A stretch of DNA of 33,457 nucleotides from Bacteroidia bacterium. GTDB lineage: Bacteria; Bacteroidota; Bacteroidia; Bacteroidales; Rikenellaceae. The notes beneath the pieces are model-generated. The model had not been told where the DNA came from. It saw nothing but the letters and a program-made list of their open reading frames with translations, and did no database searches. Positions 16,302-25,010 of this stretch are shown here, piece by piece. The position numbers and the translations under genes were made by a program. Within the stretch, counting starts at the first letter, position 1, and each line of letters opens with the position of its first letter. The stretch lies in contig BNXD01000013.1 in the NCBI GenBank assembly GCA_025999315.1, positions 1 to 33,457 of the forward strand, in the 5' to 3' direction.

Positions 16302-17156
16302 ATGGAGATGAAAAGGATATTCTTATTTGTTACCGTCGCCCTTGTATCTTTCACTGCGGCGGCACAGAAGACAACATCCGGCAAACCGGTTTACGATTAC
16401 AGTGCGTACGAAAAGAAGGAGATCGGTAAAGACGGGGTAACCATGCCTTACCGCATCCTTATGCCTGAGAACATGAAAAGGGGGGCTAAATATCCCCTCT
16501 TCCTTGTGATGCACGGCATGGGATTGCGTGGGACGGACAACGCACGCCAACTGGCGCGCGGCGCTCACCTTTTCGTAGAGCCTGAGAACCGGGTAAAATA
16601 TCCGTGCATAGCGCTCTATCCGCAGACTCCCCAAACCAGCGCGTTCGTGGAGAGCGCAGACAAGCAAGCATCGGCCCAACGTTGGAGCCACCTGCTGGAC
16701 GAAGGCAGTACGATGACGCTGGAGCTGTCGGATTATGGTAAACTGGTCATGAACATCATCAACGGCCTGATCGGACAGGGGATCGTGGACACCAACCGTA
16801 TTTACATCGCAGGGTCGTCCATGGGCGGTTATTCCACTTACACGTTCCTTGCCGCTTATCCCGATCTGTTCGCCGCGGCCGCTCCGATGGCCGGAGGACT
16901 GGATCTGCGTACCGTAGACCGATGGGCAGGCAAAGTTCCGATATGGATATTCCATGGCTCCGAGGACCCCGCCGTATCGGTGGAATTCTCGCGACGTGTC
17001 GTGGCCAGACTCAAGGAGAACGGCGTAACCGACTACCGTTACAGCGAATATTCCGGCATGGCGCACGGCATCTGGGATCGCTCTTTTGCCGAGCCAGACT
17101 TTCTGGAGTGGTTCTTTTCCCACTCTAAAACCGGTACAAAAACAACGCTCCGGTAA
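16302..17156 (+). CDS. secreted alpha/beta-hydrolase esterase (CE1/PHB-depolymerase-like), copy 1
   Basis: 284 residues from the ATG at 16302; an ATG six bases later is equally possible. A signal peptide (KRIFLFVTVALVSFTAAA) precedes a compact hydrolase. It has 'P-L-F-L-V-M-H-G-M-G' (oxyanion side), nucleophile Ser173 in G-S-S-M-G-G, Asp222 in 'H-G-S-E-D-P', and His255 in 'G-M-A-H-G-I-W'. Relatives include feruloyl/acetyl xylan-type esterases and the Bacteroidota 'prolyl oligopeptidase family' proteins that sit in glycan loci. It probably removes acyl groups from the target glycan in the periplasm. It is a close paralogue of the product of 22525-23361. The sulfatase genes on both sides are in the same transcription unit. 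Confidence 0.85.
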   Translation: MEMKRIFLFVTVALVSFTAAAQKTTSGKPVYDYSAYEKKEIGKDGVTMPYRILMPENMKRGAKYPLFLVMHGMGLRGTDNARQLARGAHLFVEPENRVKYPCIALYPQTPQTSAFVESADKQASAQRWSHLLDEGSTMTLELSDYGKLVMNIINGLIGQGIVDTNRIYIAGSSMGGYSTYTFLAAYPDLFAAAAPMAGGLDLRTVDRWAGKVPIWIFHGSEDPAVSVEFSRRVVARLKENGVTDYRYSEYSGMAHGIWDRSFAEPDFLEWFFSHSKTGTKTTLR

Positions 17157-17226
17157 ATTGGGCAAAAGTTGCCTAAATAACAAGATGATTTCAGGCGCCC
17201 GAAGCAAACGATAACGGTAAAATGGT

Positions 17227-18645
17227 ATGACAAAACCTATGGTATTGACCCTGATGGCTACTGCGGCACTGACCGCCACCCGGGGAGCGGAGAAAAAAAA
17301 CATCCTGCTTATCATGGCCGATGACATGGGCGCGATGGAGTTGGGCTGTTATGGCAGCAAACTCAACCTGACGCCGAATTTCGACCGGCTGGCGCAAAGC
17401 GGCGTTATGTTCCAGACGTTTTTTGCCACGCCTGTATCGACCCCTTCGCGCGTGGCGCTTATGACCGGAAAATACGGCCCGCACACCGGTCACCTGAATA
17501 TGTCCGACCAGGCCGGGGGAAAAGGCAGGTACGACCTTTCGAGGGATGAATACACCTTCGGGCAGATGTTCAAGGATGCCGGGTATATTACGGCCATGGC
17601 CGGCAAATGGCAGCTTTCCGGCCGCGGCGAAACGCTGATCTTCGAGTGCGGCTACGACGAGTACGCGGCATGGATATACACGGGTAATCTGCCGAAAGGC
17701 GAGCCATACAAAGGAGGATATTACCCGCCCGTAAAACAACAGGTTACTTCGCGTTACTGGCATCCGGGAATCATGATCAACGGTAAGCACATAGCCACTA
17801 CGGAAAGCGACTATGGGCCCGATATCTATTCGAGATTCATCATGGATTTCATCAAAAAGAGCGCCGCGCAGGATAAGCCGTTCTTTGCCTATTACCCCAT
17901 GACTTTGGTTCATTCGCCCTGGGTGGGCACTCCCGACCATCCCGACGTTAAGGACAACTCGCCCGAGGCGTTCAAGGCCAATGTCGAGTATTGCGACAAG
18001 ATCATTGGACGGATCATCAAAACACTGGAAGAAGCGGGTGTGCGTGAAAATACCCTGGTCATATTTATCGGAGACAACGGAACCGAGACCTGGGGTAAGC
18101 AGACAGTTACCGAATGGGGCCCGCGCACGCCATGTCTGATCAGTTGTCCGGGAACCATCGGGGCGGGGATCGTGAACGGCGAACCGATGGACATTCCCGA
18201 TATATTGGCGACAATGGTCGATTATGCCGGATTCAGGCCGAAGAACATCGCCGAACTTGACGGCAAAAGCCTCATGCCGCTACTGGAGGGCAAATGCGAC
18301 ACACACAAGCCTTTCGCTGTGAGCTATTACGGCCAGTACCGCGTGATCAGGGACAGGGAATGGGTGTTGGAAAGCAACATGGACGGCTCGTTCGGCGAAC
18401 TCTACCATTGCGGCTCCGACCGCGGCGGATTGGCTTACCGTCGCGTAACGGATTTTTCGCAGCCGGAAGCCAGGGCCGCCCGGGAACGTTTTGAGAACTA
18501 CATCCGAGAGTGCCTGAGCGCGTCGATGAGCGATCAGGACAAGGCGACGTTCACCGGATTCGTGACCAAAAAGAAAACACAGCTTATAAGGAATCTCAAC
18601 AGCAGATATAAAGGTGCGTATATAGATTCCAACAAAGAGGATTAG
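17227..18645 (+). CDS. secreted S1 sulfatase, Ser-type, GKWQ variant (sulfatase B)
   Basis: 472 residues with a short export signal (MVLTLMATAALTATRGA). It has 'I-L-L-I-M-A-D-D-M-G' (26-35), modification motif Ser71-T-P-S-R with L-M-T-G, 'L-V-H-S-P-W', and 'F-I-G-D-N-G-T-E-T' with Asn at the late metal site. Lysine is in 'W-G-K-Q'. Where most S1 sulfatases have G-K-x-H, this one reads G-K-W-Q (Gln129). The histidine at this position contributes to sulfate binding in characterised enzymes, so substrate geometry may differ. All other hallmark residues are present, and a functional subfamily variant is more likely than a dead enzyme. It is 70 bases after the esterase and 8 bases before the GxGYxYP gene. 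Confidence 0.9.
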   Translation: MTKPMVLTLMATAALTATRGAEKKNILLIMADDMGAMELGCYGSKLNLTPNFDRLAQSGVMFQTFFATPVSTPSRVALMTGKYGPHTGHLNMSDQAGGKGRYDLSRDEYTFGQMFKDAGYITAMAGKWQLSGRGETLIFECGYDEYAAWIYTGNLPKGEPYKGGYYPPVKQQVTSRYWHPGIMINGKHIATTESDYGPDIYSRFIMDFIKKSAAQDKPFFAYYPMTLVHSPWVGTPDHPDVKDNSPEAFKANVEYCDKIIGRIIKTLEEAGVRENTLVIFIGDNGTETWGKQTVTEWGPRTPCLISCPGTIGAGIVNGEPMDIPDILATMVDYAGFRPKNIAELDGKSLMPLLEGKCDTHKPFAVSYYGQYRVIRDREWVLESNMDGSFGELYHCGSDRGGLAYRRVTDFSQPEARAARERFENYIRECLSASMSDQDKATFTGFVTKKKTQLIRNLNSRYKGAYIDSNKED

Positions 18646-18653
18646 ATAAGATT

Positions 18654-20534
18654 ATGAAAAAAATACTGTTCCTTTTCATCTTTTCCGCATGTTGCCTGTC
18701 GGGCGCCGATGCAAAAGTCGCGAGCCCGGTCGGTATCTTCGATCTGGAGTACACGTTCGACTACGACTATTCGAATCCCGCGCAACTTATGCGCGTGTGG
18801 GACGACTGCCACGCGGTAGCGACCTTGCAGGGTATAGTCAACCGCGACACCCCGCGTCTGTATATTCACTACATAAAGATCGGTAAACCGGAAAAGAGCG
18901 TGGACCGATACTGGTGGGATCAATACAGTCGGGAAGGCGCGTGGCTCGACGGATGCAAAACGGTGACCTACAAAACGATCGAAGAGTTGATAACCGCATA
19001 CTGCGATCATATCGACGGAGTTGTCCTTTACGACTCCGACGTGGCCTCGACGAGCAATATAGCCTCATCGATTGCGGGCATAGAGAACCTTATCGCGTTG
19101 CGTTACGATACCGATCCGGGATCGCTTTACACGCGCCTGGTGGTCAAAGGGCCTAAATTACCGGTAAAGGTGAGGCTGATCAATAAGGACGGCAGCCCGA
19201 TGTTCACCGGCAAAGGCATGATCCCCGGCACGAACCGCAAATCGACGACATCCATAAAATGCGACCCCTACATATGGTTCATTGAGAACTATATGAAAAA
19301 AGGAAAGTGCTGCACCGATTTCGCCGGATACTACATCGACCAAAAGTGGCGCGAGAACAAAGGCGCCAACAAAAGCCAGCATACGCTGACCAACCACGAT
19401 TTTTTTGTAAGCCGGAAGTCGTTTTTCTACGATCTTTCCCCATTTGAGGATACGGCCGCCTCGGACGATCCGACGCAACCGCCCGGTACGGACTATGCCG
19501 TCTACAAGGAGTTGCTGCAACTGGCCTATAACCAGAACGGAGGCAAAAAATTCCTCCATGTGGGAGGTTACCCTCCTTGGTTCGCCAAATACCCGGGCAA
19601 GGCGGAGCCGGCTACAATACGCATTTTTGGAGCGTATAACGCCATTCTGGACGCCGATGCTCCGGGTATAGCCGCGGTGGCCAACTGTTCGTTCTGGCAG
19701 CATTTCAAGACCGATGAAAGTTATCCGCAGCAATGGATCTCTCGCGAAGAGCTTAAAAAAAGGGGCCTGTTAACGGAGGACGGTAAGGTCGATTTCAAAA
19801 ACCGCGATTTTATCATATTCTACGTGGGGTGTTACGACAATCCGGCGTGGACATCGCGCAACACGCTTACGTTGTGGGACGACCCGAACCGCGGTAAACT
19901 CCCTCTGATGTGGTGCGTAACGCCGATCATCGAACAGCGCGCGCCTCATGTGCTCCATTACTGGCGGCACAGCGCTTCGCCCAACGACTACTTTGCCGCC
20001 GGTGACAACGGTGCAGGATACACTTCGGTCGGCCAACTTCAGGAGCCGAGGTTTTCGGGACTTCCCGATGGATGCCAGGCGTGGGAGGATCACAACAAGC
20101 CCTATTACGAAAAATGGGGACTGTCCGTTACAGGATTCATCATTAACACTTTCGCTCCGCCGATGGGCGACAGGCTGCTTGATGCTTTCCAGGGTTTCAG
20201 CTACAATGGTATCGTTCCCAATGGCGACGAAATGACACTGGCAAGGCTTTACAAGGGAATGCCGATGCTCAAATCGGTAGCCTCGCTGACCAACACCAAA
20301 ATGACGTTGGACGAAGCCGCCCAGGTGGTTGTGAGGAGCGTCAAGAACCGGCAGCCGTTCCATTTTCACTGGTATCGGGCGATCAACATGAGCCCGACAT
20401 GGTACGTGGAACTGATGGAGAGAGTGCACAAGCTGAATCCGGATATCATGCTGTTGGATGCGCCCGCCTATTTTGAATTGCTGCGTATATGGCTGGAACA
20501 GAATCCGAACGCCTTTTCGTCCCCGGGACAATAA
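18654..20534 (+). CDS. GxGYxYP-family putative glycoside hydrolase
   Basis: 626 residues with a signal peptide (KKILFLFIFSACCLSGADA). The N-terminal third holds 'L-A/T-x-L-Q-G-I-V-N-R-D-T-P-R-L-Y' (57-70), characteristic of the GxGYxYP N-terminal domain. The C-terminal domain includes 'S-P-N-D-Y-F-A-A-G-D-N-G-A-G-Y-T-S-V' (442-459). The family signature would be G-x-G-Y-x-Y-P; here it is G-A-G-Y-T-S-V, so the Tyr-Pro end is not conserved. Family members occur in glycan-degrading loci of Bacteroidota and Planctomycetota and have been proposed as glycosidases without a settled activity. Last gene of the plus-strand arm; a terminator hairpin begins 96 bases after its stop. Confidence 0.75.
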   Translation: MKKILFLFIFSACCLSGADAKVASPVGIFDLEYTFDYDYSNPAQLMRVWDDCHAVATLQGIVNRDTPRLYIHYIKIGKPEKSVDRYWWDQYSREGAWLDGCKTVTYKTIEELITAYCDHIDGVVLYDSDVASTSNIASSIAGIENLIALRYDTDPGSLYTRLVVKGPKLPVKVRLINKDGSPMFTGKGMIPGTNRKSTTSIKCDPYIWFIENYMKKGKCCTDFAGYYIDQKWRENKGANKSQHTLTNHDFFVSRKSFFYDLSPFEDTAASDDPTQPPGTDYAVYKELLQLAYNQNGGKKFLHVGGYPPWFAKYPGKAEPATIRIFGAYNAILDADAPGIAAVANCSFWQHFKTDESYPQQWISREELKKRGLLTEDGKVDFKNRDFIIFYVGCYDNPAWTSRNTLTLWDDPNRGKLPLMWCVTPIIEQRAPHVLHYWRHSASPNDYFAAGDNGAGYTSVGQLQEPRFSGLPDGCQAWEDHNKPYYEKWGLSVTGFIINTFAPPMGDRLLDAFQGFSYNGIVPNGDEMTLARLYKGMPMLKSVASLTNTKMTLDEAAQVVVRSVKNRQPFHFHWYRAINMSPTWYVELMERVHKLNPDIMLLDAPAYFELLRIWLEQNPNAFSSPGQ

Positions 20535-20629
20535 GCCGCAAAACAACGGAACGGCTCCGGCATTTTTTTGTAATACCGCAACCGCTCTAAAAAGTAAGTT
20601 GCGTTTTTGGCGCCGTTGCCAGGTAAACA

Positions 20630-20669
20630 AAAACCCCGAAAGTTGGATAAAAACAACTTTCGGGGTTTT
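20630..20669. terminator. intrinsic terminator between the converging operons
   Basis: Perfect 16-bp arms AAAACCCCGAAAGTTG and its complement (20630-20645/20654-20669) flank an 8-base loop. On the plus strand the stem ends in TTTT after a GC-rich core, and by symmetry it can also act on minus-strand transcripts. It closes the plus-strand arm. Confidence 0.85.
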
Positions 20670-20701
20670 CTGTCAATAGCGCCGACCGGAATTCTTAGAG
20701 T

Positions 20702-20894
20702 CTGTTTGAAAATATTAAATTTAATGTGCTATATTCGAGTTGTTTAAGCTTTTATATTTCGGGAACTTTCTTTTCTCTTTTCCGCGCTTTTGCCCTGCCG
20801 CTTCCCCCTTACATAGCCCGCTATGCGCGGGATAGCGGCAGGACAAAATCATCGAACAACAGATCGGAAATTTCTCCGAAATATTTTTAAACAG
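20702..20894. repeat. palindromic intergenic element B with terminal inverted repeats
   Basis: Terminal 15-base inverted repeats (20702-20716 and 20880-20894, one mismatch; CTGTTTgAAAATATT) enclose a second pair of arms. These are TTTTGCCCTGCCGCT at 20788-20802 and its complement at 20834-20848, with one mismatch. At the centre is CATAGC-CC-GCTATG (20812-20825). The plan matches element A at 6940-7101 although the arm sequences differ. It lies 4 bases from the stop codon of the minus-strand sulfatase. Confidence 0.7.
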
Positions 20895-20898
20895 TTTC

Positions 20899-22500
20899 TT
20901 AATAACCGAATCCTTTTATGCCGACCTGTTCCCGATCCAGACGATAGGTGTTCATCGGTTCTGTATCCTTATATTTGACCTGAAGCTCTTTGAGTTTGGT
21001 TTTCAGACCGGCGATCACGTTTTTGTATTTCGGATCATCGATCAGGTTGTTCATCTCCTGCGGATCGTTCTTCAGGTCGAACAACTCCCATGTATCGATA
21101 TTGTAATAGAAATGGATCAACTTGTAACGCTCGTCGCGGATGCCGAAATGACGCTTGACGGCATGAGGCAGGGGGAATTCGTAATAGTGATAGTAGAGTG
21201 CGTTGCGGATCTTTTGCTTTTTGCCCGAGAGGATCGGGCGCAGCGATTCACCCTGCATCTGTTCGGGTACCTCGACTCCGGCAAGGTCGAGGAACGTAGG
21301 GGCGAAGTCGATGTTCTGAACAAGTGAACGATTCTCAACGCCCCCCTTTTTGATGAGCGGGGGATAGTGGATCATAAGCGGCGCACGGAATGACTCCTCG
21401 TACATGAAGCGCTTGTCGAACCAGCCGTGTTCGCCCATGTAGAATCCTTGGTCGGCGGTGTAGACCACGATCGTGTTCTCCCAAAGGCCGTTCTTCTCCA
21501 GATAGTCGATCATAAGACCTACGTTGTCGTCCACCGAGGAGATCACCTTCAGGTAGTCGCGCATATAACGCTGGTATTTCCACTCCGCAAGTTCCTTTCC
21601 CTGCAGGTTGCGGGCCGTGAAATCCTGCTGTATCCGGCCGTACACCCTGTCGAAAGCCGCCCTTTGTTCCGGGGTCATGCGGCTTAGCTCCGCTTTCTCG
21701 AGGTTTTCGCTCGCACCCGGGATTCCCAGCATCTTCGTGTCCCATTCGAGCGTCATATCCTTATCGATGCTCATTTTCTGCTCGGCGGCGGCCCGGCGTC
21801 CCCGATAGTCGTCATAGAAAGTGGCGGGCAGGGGGAAGGTCGCATCTTCGTACATATCCATCTTTTGGGGCGCGGGCATCCAGTTGCGGTGCGGGGCCTT
21901 GAAGTGCATCATCAGGCAGAACGGTTTGGAATCGTCGCGCCCGTCGAGCCACTCTACGCTTTTGCGCAGCGTAAGGTCGGTGGCATATTCGCCCTTGTAT
22001 GTCTTTTTGCCGTCCGGTTCGATCATGTCGGGGCCGTAATATGATCCCTGGCCCGTGTGGATGCAATAGTGATCAAATCCGGTCGGAGTGCTTACCAGAT
22101 GCCACTTGCCGATAATAGCTGTCTGATAACCGGCGGACTGCAACAGTTTTGGGAAGGTCGTCTGCGAGCCATCGAATACGCTTTTCCCTCCGTTGTCGTA
22201 GAAACCGTTCATGTGACTGTGCATGCCCGTCAGGACGATCGCACGGCAGGGGCCGCTGATCGAGTTCCCGACGTAGCTGTTCCTGAAAAGCATCCCCGAT
22301 TGTGCAATCCGGTCGATATTCGGGGTCTGGTTCAGCCCGTGACCGTAAGCGCCAATGGTTTGGTACGAATGGTCGTCGGACATGATAAAAAGGATGTTGG
22401 GGCGCTTGGTCTCGGTCTTTTTATTCTGTGCGGCCATGTCGACAGGCAACAGGGATGCTAAAAGCGAAGCGGACGAGATAAAAATTTTACTTTCTGTCAT
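20899..22500 (-). CDS. secreted S1 sulfatase, Ser-type, GlcNAc-6-sulfatase-like (sulfatase C)
   Basis: 533 residues with an export signal. It has 'I-L-F-I-M-S-D-D-H-S-Y-Q' (36-47), modification motif Ser82-G-P-C-R-A with V-L-T-G, 'I-I-G-K-W-H', and 'K-A-P-H-R-N-W'. 'A-D-Q-G-F-Y-M-G-E-H-G-W-F-D-K' is followed by 'M-Y-E-E-S-F-R-A-P'. The block 'R-Y-M-R-D-Y-L-K-V-I-S-S-V-D-D-N-V-G' and the long insertion with 'M-T-P-E-Q-R-A-A-F-D-R-V-Y' resemble the group containing Bacteroides N-acetylglucosamine-6-O-sulfatases (S1_11). That placement is from memory of motifs, not a search. A Ser-type enzyme, so it needs anSME. Last gene of the minus-strand operon. Confidence 0.92.
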   Translation of the reverse strand: MTESKIFISSASLLASLLPVDMAAQNKKTETKRPNILFIMSDDHSYQTIGAYGHGLNQTPNIDRIAQSGMLFRNSYVGNSISGPCRAIVLTGMHSHMNGFYDNGGKSVFDGSQTTFPKLLQSAGYQTAIIGKWHLVSTPTGFDHYCIHTGQGSYYGPDMIEPDGKKTYKGEYATDLTLRKSVEWLDGRDDSKPFCLMMHFKAPHRNWMPAPQKMDMYEDATFPLPATFYDDYRGRRAAAEQKMSIDKDMTLEWDTKMLGIPGASENLEKAELSRMTPEQRAAFDRVYGRIQQDFTARNLQGKELAEWKYQRYMRDYLKVISSVDDNVGLMIDYLEKNGLWENTIVVYTADQGFYMGEHGWFDKRFMYEESFRAPLMIHYPPLIKKGGVENRSLVQNIDFAPTFLDLAGVEVPEQMQGESLRPILSGKKQKIRNALYYHYYEFPLPHAVKRHFGIRDERYKLIHFYYNIDTWELFDLKNDPQEMNNLIDDPKYKNVIAGLKTKLKELQVKYKDTEPMNTYRLDREQVGIKGFGY

Positions 22501-22524
22501 TTCTCCTCGGGTTATTGGTGATGT

Positions 22525-23361
22525 TTATTTGCGCGTATGCTCGAAAAACCACTTCATGTATTCGGGTTCGGCAAACGCCTTGTCCCAACTGTTATGGCCG
22601 GTGTTCTTGTATAAGGTGTATCTGTAATCACTATATCCCGACGCTTTCAATTTGTCGACGATCACCTTGTTCGCATCGAGGGTAGGTTGGCGGTCTTTGT
22701 CGCCGTGCAATATCCAGATGGGCACTTTGCCGAACCACGGGCCTATGTCTTTCGGATTCATCGAACTGGCGATAGGGGCCGCAGCAGCGAACATGTCGGG
22801 ATAGGCCGAGATGAACTGGAATGTGGAGAAACCTCCCATCGAAGCCCCGCTGATATATATGCGCTTCGGATCGGCAACGCCCCGGTCGATAAGCTCGCGC
22901 AAAATATCCATGACCATTGCTCCGTATGGTGAAATTTTGATTGTTACCTTGGATTTGTCCTCTATCTTCGAGTAGCTGGCAAATGTGCCTACTGTTTGCT
23001 CCCCACCGTCGTAAACGTAAAAGAACGAACCCGTCGGACCTTCGGGAACCTGGGGGTAAATCGCGATACAGGGATATTGGCTTCGGTTCTCTTCATTCAC
23101 GAAGAGGTGTGCTCCGCGGTCGAGCTGCGACCGATTGTCGGTGCCGCGTTTACCCAATCCGTGAAGGAACAGGAACAGCGGATATTTCTTGCCCGGCTTC
23201 ATGTTTTCGGGGTAGAGGATGCGGTAAGGCAGCGTGTATCCATCCTTCTGGCGTTCTTTCGCCTGGAAAAGTGAGAAATCGGCGTTTTTAGCATTATTTT
23301 CCTGCGCCTGGGTCATCAGGCACGATGCCGCAAGAATCAATGTTACAATTACTCGGTTCAT
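22525..23361 (-). CDS. secreted alpha/beta-hydrolase esterase (CE1/PHB-depolymerase-like), copy 2
   Basis: 278 residues from the ATG at 23361. A longer frame starts at 23409 but only adds a polar leader before the signal peptide (NRVIVTLILAASCLMTQA). The catalytic set is Ser174 in G-A-S-M-G-G, Asp223 in 'H-G-D-K-D', and His256 in 'T-G-H-N-S-W-D'. It shares 'P-Y-R-I-L-x-P-E-N-M-K', 'R-G-T-D-N', 'R-G-A-H-L-F-V' and 'Y-P-C-I-A-x-Y-P-Q' with the plus-strand esterase at 16302, so the two are recent-looking paralogues. Probable role: deacylation of the glycan before or alongside desulfation. It sits between two sulfatase genes with gaps of 4 and 24 bases. Confidence 0.85.
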   Translation of the reverse strand: MNRVIVTLILAASCLMTQAQENNAKNADFSLFQAKERQKDGYTLPYRILYPENMKPGKKYPLFLFLHGLGKRGTDNRSQLDRGAHLFVNEENRSQYPCIAIYPQVPEGPTGSFFYVYDGGEQTVGTFASYSKIEDKSKVTIKISPYGAMVMDILRELIDRGVADPKRIYISGASMGGFSTFQFISAYPDMFAAAAPIASSMNPKDIGPWFGKVPIWILHGDKDRQPTLDANKVIVDKLKASGYSDYRYTLYKNTGHNSWDKAFAEPEYMKWFFEHTRK

Positions 23362-23365
23362 ATTT

Positions 23366-24997
23366 TTAGTTGTTTTTTTTAGTTGGGTTTCTTTTTGCAG
23401 GCTCGTCATTGCGGAAGTTTCCCGTCGTGACCAGCCCCTTGTCGGGCAGGTCCTTGATGTGGCGCTCCCCGGTACGGTCGGCGTAGCGGTTGAATTCGTC
23501 CATCATGCGCACTTTGATCTTGGCATAGGCCGGATCGTCCACCACATTCTTCATTTGCCAGGGGTCGGCGTTGAGGTCGAAAAGCTGCTCATACGAGGTT
23601 TTTGCCTTGATGTTGAACATCTTGGAGTAAATATACGTATTGCCGTCGATCTCGCCGCGGATGCAACGCGCCTCTTGGCGCATGCTCACGGCAAACCCCA
23701 ACTCGTCTTTCTCCTTGCCTTCGATCAGGGAACGGAAACTGCGGCCCTGGGTCGCAAAAGAGTTGACGCCCGCATAGTCGCGCATCGTCGGGGCGAGATC
23801 GACCGAGCTGAAGGATGCCCTCAGTTTTTTACCGGCGGGAATCACTCCCGGCAGACGCATAATGGTCGGCACACGCAACTGTTCTTCGAGGAAATCGGGA
23901 ATGGTTTTGCCGAAAAGCATCCCTTGGGTATTGAGCGGGTCGCCGTGGTCGGAGATGAAGACCACCAGGGTATTGTCGACAAGTCCACAGTCGTCCAGCT
24001 TCGTCAGTATGCGGCCGATCATGTCGTCTATGAAAGTCACCATGGCATAGTAGCAGCGCATCTTTTCACGTGTGCCCTCTTCGCCTATATACTGGCCGAC
24101 TTTGTAAACCTTGCTGTCCAAATAACGTTCGGGATGGATATAGGCCGAGGGGGGGAAGGGAATCCTGGCCGGGTCGACGCGGCTGTACCACGGATCGGGA
24201 ATGGCGAAATCGGGATGCGGCGGGCCTAACGAGATGGTCACCATAAAAGGCTTTTTCTTATTGGCTTCGATGAAATCGGTACCGTCCTTTGTTACCAGCG
24301 TCCAATTGTAAAGTTCCGGCGGTGTGCCCAGGCGCCCGAACGAACCGATATCCTTTTTCATGTCGACCGGGCCGTTTTCCCATTTGTCGCGGACAAATGC
24401 GGTCTGGTAAAAGCCGTAGCCCTGTTCGGCTTTGGCGTTTGCCAGGACTTCTCCATTGTGTGGCTGGGCGGGAACAGGATTGTTGGCTGCCCGCATGGCG
24501 GCAAACTCCTCGAAATAGCTTCGGTCGTAGATGTCGCGGGCATTTTTCTTGTTGGCATAGCAGGGCCACGAGTTCAGCGGGCCGAGATGCCACTTGCCGA
24601 AGTGCCCCGTGACGTATCCGCGATTGAAAAGAATATCTTCGGTGATGGTTTTATTTACATCCAGCGGGCCGTTTCCTTTGCCCGGTTCCACATTTGTGAT
24701 GATGCCCGTGGAATTGGGATAGAGACCCGTAACGAGCGAAGCCCTGGTGGGCGAACTGAAAGGAGCTACGCACACCGAATTGTCGAACGTCACCCCCTCG
24801 CGCACCAGGCGCTGCATATTGGGGGTTTCGATGGTGTTGTTGCCGTAGATCGGCAGGGCGCGGGCGCTCATCTGGTCGGATATGATAAGCACTACGTTGA
24901 GCGGCTTTGCGGCGGCCGGTTTGGCTGCCTTCTTCTGCCCGTATGCCGCCACCGAGGCGAGTGCCAGCGATGGAATGAGGATAAGGTTTTTTTGCAT
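23366..24997 (-). CDS. secreted S1 sulfatase, Ser-type (sulfatase D)
   Basis: 543 residues. The signal peptide (ILIPSLALASVAAYGQ) is almost the same as that of sulfatase A. It has 'V-V-L-I-I-S-D-Q-M-S-A-R-A-L-P' (35-49), modification motif Ser81-S-P-T-R-A with V-T-G, 'H-F-G-K-W-H-L-G', 'G-P-P-H-P-D-F', and 'F-I-S-D-H-G-D-P-L'. Lysine is in 'F-G-K-T-I'. It is a clear paralogue of 14619-16274, sharing 'G-Q-Y-I/L-G-E-E-G-T-R-E-K-M-R-C-Y-Y-A'. The C-terminus ends in a short Lys/Asn-rich tail. The esterase paralogue follows after 4 bases, as in the plus arm. Substrate unknown; sequence suggests related but perhaps different regiospecificity from sulfatase A. Confidence 0.93.
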   Translation of the reverse strand: MQKNLILIPSLALASVAAYGQKKAAKPAAAKPLNVVLIISDQMSARALPIYGNNTIETPNMQRLVREGVTFDNSVCVAPFSSPTRASLVTGLYPNSTGIITNVEPGKGNGPLDVNKTITEDILFNRGYVTGHFGKWHLGPLNSWPCYANKKNARDIYDRSYFEEFAAMRAANNPVPAQPHNGEVLANAKAEQGYGFYQTAFVRDKWENGPVDMKKDIGSFGRLGTPPELYNWTLVTKDGTDFIEANKKKPFMVTISLGPPHPDFAIPDPWYSRVDPARIPFPPSAYIHPERYLDSKVYKVGQYIGEEGTREKMRCYYAMVTFIDDMIGRILTKLDDCGLVDNTLVVFISDHGDPLNTQGMLFGKTIPDFLEEQLRVPTIMRLPGVIPAGKKLRASFSSVDLAPTMRDYAGVNSFATQGRSFRSLIEGKEKDELGFAVSMRQEARCIRGEIDGNTYIYSKMFNIKAKTSYEQLFDLNADPWQMKNVVDDPAYAKIKVRMMDEFNRYADRTGERHIKDLPDKGLVTTGNFRNDEPAKRNPTKKNN

Positions 24998-25010
24998 GAT
25001 GAATATATTT

